Assembly (NCBI GenBank): GCA_947426945.1
Contig: CANEFX010000003.1
Location: forward strand, 1 to 64,000
DNA length: 64,000 nt
Direction: 5' to 3'
Source of the DNA: an uncultured Bacillota bacterium
GTDB taxonomy: Bacteria > Bacillota > Clostridia > Oscillospirales > Oscillospiraceae
This document shows positions 61,883 through 64,000 of this stretch, piece by piece (the stretch's first letter is position 1; each line of letters opens with the position of its first letter). Below the pieces are notes generated by a model, which searched no databases, had not been told where the DNA came from, and saw only the letters and a list, made by a program, of their open reading frames with translations. A program made the position numbers and the translations under genes.

Positions 61883-63652
61883 TCAGCGGACCAGCCCCAG
61901 ACAGCCGTAGTAGACAGCGCCTACCGCCTGGGCAAATTGGGCCACACTACAGCCGGGACGGGCGGTCAGCTGCCGCATCAAAACGGTGTTGGCCAGACTT
62001 CCGTCGGCGGCCAGCAGCCGCAGGCCGGGTTCCCGTCGGGCGGCCCCCTGGCAGATCAGCTGAAAACAGGCCGGGTGCTTCACCAGCCGGCCGAAAAGAG
62101 TGCGGTCTGGAGTCTCGGGGCGGAGGATATACTCCGTCTCCCGCCATGTGACGGCCAGATATTCCCCCACCTGCCGGAAGATATCCTGGCAGACGGGCTG
62201 ACCTGCGACAGCCTGCTCCATGAAGTATTCCAGGCAGTCCTTGCGCATGTCTGTGGGGGAGGTGGGAACCGTCAGAGATTCTCCCTCCCACCGAAACAGC
62301 CCTCGGCTGAGGACGTCCTGCCAGAGCTCCGGCGCCTGCCCAGGCAGGCGGGCAGCCGCCAGCCGAAAGACAGCGGACTGTCCTCCGTACTTCTGCAGCG
62401 CTCCAGGCAGGCCGGTGTTGGTGCTGCGCACGCTTCGCACGTCCTCCGGGGAAAAGGCTCGCCCGTCCCGGCTGCCCAAGTCGATTAAGAAGTTGTAGAC
62501 CTCCAGGGGGATGTCCGGAATAGAGCCGTCAGGCCGGACCCAGCCGGTGCCCAGATCGGTGCCCAGAGAGTGGGCGAAGAAGCCCCGGGACAGGTCTGTC
62601 CCTGCCGTCACCTGCTCCACAGCAGCGGTGAAGGCGGCCATGGGCCCATCGTTGATGCACAGCACAGGCCCGTCGGGGATGGTAAAGGCGGCCAGTGCCT
62701 GATTCAGGGCGGTGATCTGGGCAAACTGAGCCTCATAGTCCAGGGCAGAATTGCCCCGCAGGCCTTGGGTCTTTGGGGTATCGCCCCCGACGATGCGGTT
62801 TTGGACCACCACGTCGGGGAAGGACAGTCCGATTGCGTCAAAGCCACGCAGCCCGGCTCCGATGGCCAGCTCCATATCGGCGGCCCCCCGATTCATCTCC
62901 TCCAGGGAAGCACGGCGTTCCAGAGCAGTCCGGTTGATTTCCTCCTCCCGGCCGGCGAGGTACAGGCTGCCTGCCGCCCGCAGCAGACGGGTCAGCAGCA
63001 GCAGGGGAGCGGTAAGGTCCTCCGCCCGGGTGCAGGCGGAGGGGAGCCAGTCAAACTCCTTGCATAAGGCCAGCCGGCCGTCAACGCTGACAGCCAGCTT
63101 TACGTCGGTGCCCCCCACGTCCATGCCAAGCAGCATCCGTCCGCCGGTCAGGGCCGGAAGTTCGGCAAAGATCGGCCGGCCAGTCGGCGCAGGGGGATTT
63201 TTCACCGCTGGCTCCTCCGTAATGTCATGAATACCGAAGGAAAAGAATCTCCCGCCTTGAAATAGGGCGGACAGAACGCGCTCATTTACATTAAGGCATT
63301 TGCCAAAGCCGGTTCGGGCGGACTTGGGCAGGGAAATTTGAAAGGTCTGATCGAGCTGTTCTGCCAGGGATCGGGCGGCACGATCCGCACGGTCCAGGTA
63401 GATGTCGACCCTTACACCGCCCAGGGCGGACAGGAGGTTATACACACAGGCGCAGACATACTCTGCGGTAAAGGCCTCCTCCGCTCTGGTTTCCGTCTCA
63501 GGCAGGAGGAGCGGAAAGCGCCGAACCGAGCCGTCATACAGGGTGATGTGGAGGTAAAACGGACGGGTTCCCCGAGCCTGAAAGGCGTCGCGAACGTCGG
63601 TGATGTACACGCTTCGGCCGCAGGCCGCGTTTTCCAGAAAGGCGTTCAGCAT
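61883..63652 (-). CDS. ROK-like (sugar kinase/regulator) protein with extra N-terminal domain
   Basis: 589 residues. A ROK-type phosphate-1 motif LLGMDVGGTDVKLAVSVDG lies near 175-193, with GLSFPDVVVQNRIVG near 280 and LGTDLGTGW near 372. The first 170 residues are an extra alpha-beta domain I do not recognise, and the C-terminus (about 470-589) is also longer than in glucokinases. The CxCGxxGC zinc site of ROK kinases is not seen. ATG 63652 has AAGGAG; ATG 63691 would lie upstream of the predicted transcript start. Function uncertain: kinase or sugar-sensing protein. Confidence 0.75.
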   Translation of the reverse strand: MLNAFLENAACGRSVYITDVRDAFQARGTRPFYLHITLYDGSVRRFPLLLPETETRAEEAFTAEYVCACVYNLLSALGGVRVDIYLDRADRAARSLAEQLDQTFQISLPKSARTGFGKCLNVNERVLSALFQGGRFFSFGIHDITEEPAVKNPPAPTGRPIFAELPALTGGRMLLGMDVGGTDVKLAVSVDGRLALCKEFDWLPSACTRAEDLTAPLLLLTRLLRAAGSLYLAGREEEINRTALERRASLEEMNRGAADMELAIGAGLRGFDAIGLSFPDVVVQNRIVGGDTPKTQGLRGNSALDYEAQFAQITALNQALAAFTIPDGPVLCINDGPMAAFTAAVEQVTAGTDLSRGFFAHSLGTDLGTGWVRPDGSIPDIPLEVYNFLIDLGSRDGRAFSPEDVRSVRSTNTGLPGALQKYGGQSAVFRLAAARLPGQAPELWQDVLSRGLFRWEGESLTVPTSPTDMRKDCLEYFMEQAVAGQPVCQDIFRQVGEYLAVTWRETEYILRPETPDRTLFGRLVKHPACFQLICQGAARREPGLRLLAADGSLANTVLMRQLTARPGCSVAQFAQAVGAVYYGCLGLVR

Positions 63653-63681
63653 GGCGGATATCTCCTTGTCTCTTTTTGGGG

Positions 63682-63710
63682 ATTGTAACATGGGGGCGCG
63701 GCGCAGTCAA
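63682..63710 (-). promoter_or_regulatory. Promoter of the ROK-like gene
   Basis: TTGACT (63710-63705), 17-bp spacer, TACAAT (63687-63682) on the minus strand. Confidence 0.7.
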
Positions 63711-63743
63711 TCCCTGGCGAGGCGAAGAAAGCGAGTCGGTCTC

Positions 63744-63772
63744 TTGCAGCCAGGGCCGCGCTGTGGTACAAT
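63744..63772 (+). promoter_or_regulatory. Promoter of the truncated last gene
   Basis: TTGCAG (63744-63749), 17-bp spacer, TACAAT (63767-63772). Confidence 0.6.
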
Positions 63773-63821
63773 GTAAATATCAGGGAAATTAGTCAAATCA
63801 AAGGGGAAGGAGAGGTTATGC

Positions 63822-64000
63822 ATGGAGGAGAAAGGAGCCGCGCCCGGGCGGGAGGTCAGACTGGAGCCCGAACTCATGGCGGAGGTGTGTCGGGCGCTGA
63901 ATTTCGACCCGGCCGAGTTTGCGAAACGCCACGCCGAGGAGTTTACCCACCAATACCTGCGTCTGGATGGGATGCTCAGTTATGTGGGGGAGGAGATTGT
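63822..64000 (+). CDS. Unknown protein, cut by the window end
   Basis: 59 complete codons are visible from ATG 63822. The sequence begins with a disordered charged start (EEKGAAPGREVRLEPE) and continues LNFDPAEFAKRHAEEFTHQYLRLDGML, helical. GGAAGGAGAGG lies before it; an ATG at 63818 opens another frame with unlikely Gly/Arg-rich content. It is divergent from the ROK-like gene. Family not recognised from this part. Confidence 0.65.
   Translation, partial: MEEKGAAPGREVRLEPELMAEVCRALNFDPAEFAKRHAEEFTHQYLRLDGMLSYVGEEI

Overview
This window reads as a chromosomal segment of a spore-forming, anaerobic, GC-rich Clostridia bacterium, most likely an Oscillospiraceae/Ruminococcaceae gut anaerobe of the Flavonifractor / Pseudoflavonifractor / Intestinimonas type. 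The evidence is gene content: spoIIR, a reverse rubrerythrin under a PerR-like repressor, a biotin-dependent pyruvate/oxaloacetate carboxyltransferase subunit, ECF transporter core, ClpE, DUF5711 and DUF4830 proteins. Codons are strongly GC-biased throughout except in the first 5.9 kb. Genus is an inference.

Region 1 (1-5950) is a visibly AT-rich island. It holds decayed reading frames at the far left, then three genes on the minus strand read in the order small membrane protein, cytosolic partner, GHKL ATPase fused to a PD-(D/E)xK (Shedu-like) nuclease domain. The first two resemble the KwaA/KwaB pair of the Kiwa anti-phage system. A divergent Fic AMPylase gene has a promoter wrapped in four copies of one heptamer. 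The island ends in a structured 440-bp non-coding stretch directly against the 3' end of the rubrerythrin gene. This is the best candidate for a little-described system in the window.

Region 2 (5950-26910) is host chromosome: a peroxide-stress operon (perR-like, rubrerythrin), metF and xth, aldose epimerase and an NSS transporter, the GlcNAc catabolic pair nagB-nagA followed by an MsmX-like sugar-ABC ATPase, a potA-potB-potCD polyamine importer with a permease/binding-protein fusion, a MATE exporter, uridine phosphorylase and the trkA-trkH potassium system.

Region 3 (26910-30850) holds small genes that are easy to miss: an HPr-like protein lacking the phospho-histidine, a 38-residue hydrophobic peptide with its own strong promoter, a separate short transcription unit with a 42-codon frame, the biotinylated carboxyltransferase and a DUF4180 protein.

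Region 4 (30950-44280) is mostly plus strand: an Lrp / aminotransferase / ThrH / DUF1015 / ispE operon, spoIIR, greA-lysS from a perfect consensus promoter, a TrmN6-like methyltransferase, rsmI, murC and a membrane diguanylate cyclase.

Region 5 (44340-64000) holds clpE, a cvpA / DUF5711 / truA run, an XRE regulator with a divergent small partner, ecfA1-ecfA2-ecfT, a DivIVA-like protein, two paralogous ribbon-helix-helix genes, comFC, mreB, mscS, rsuA, a CdaR-type regulator, a secreted stalk-domain protein, a ROK-like protein and a gene cut by the window end. Two copies of one hairpin-rich extragenic repeat lie here in opposite orientation; one splits the ecf operon. No tRNA, rRNA, CRISPR array or complete transposon was seen.
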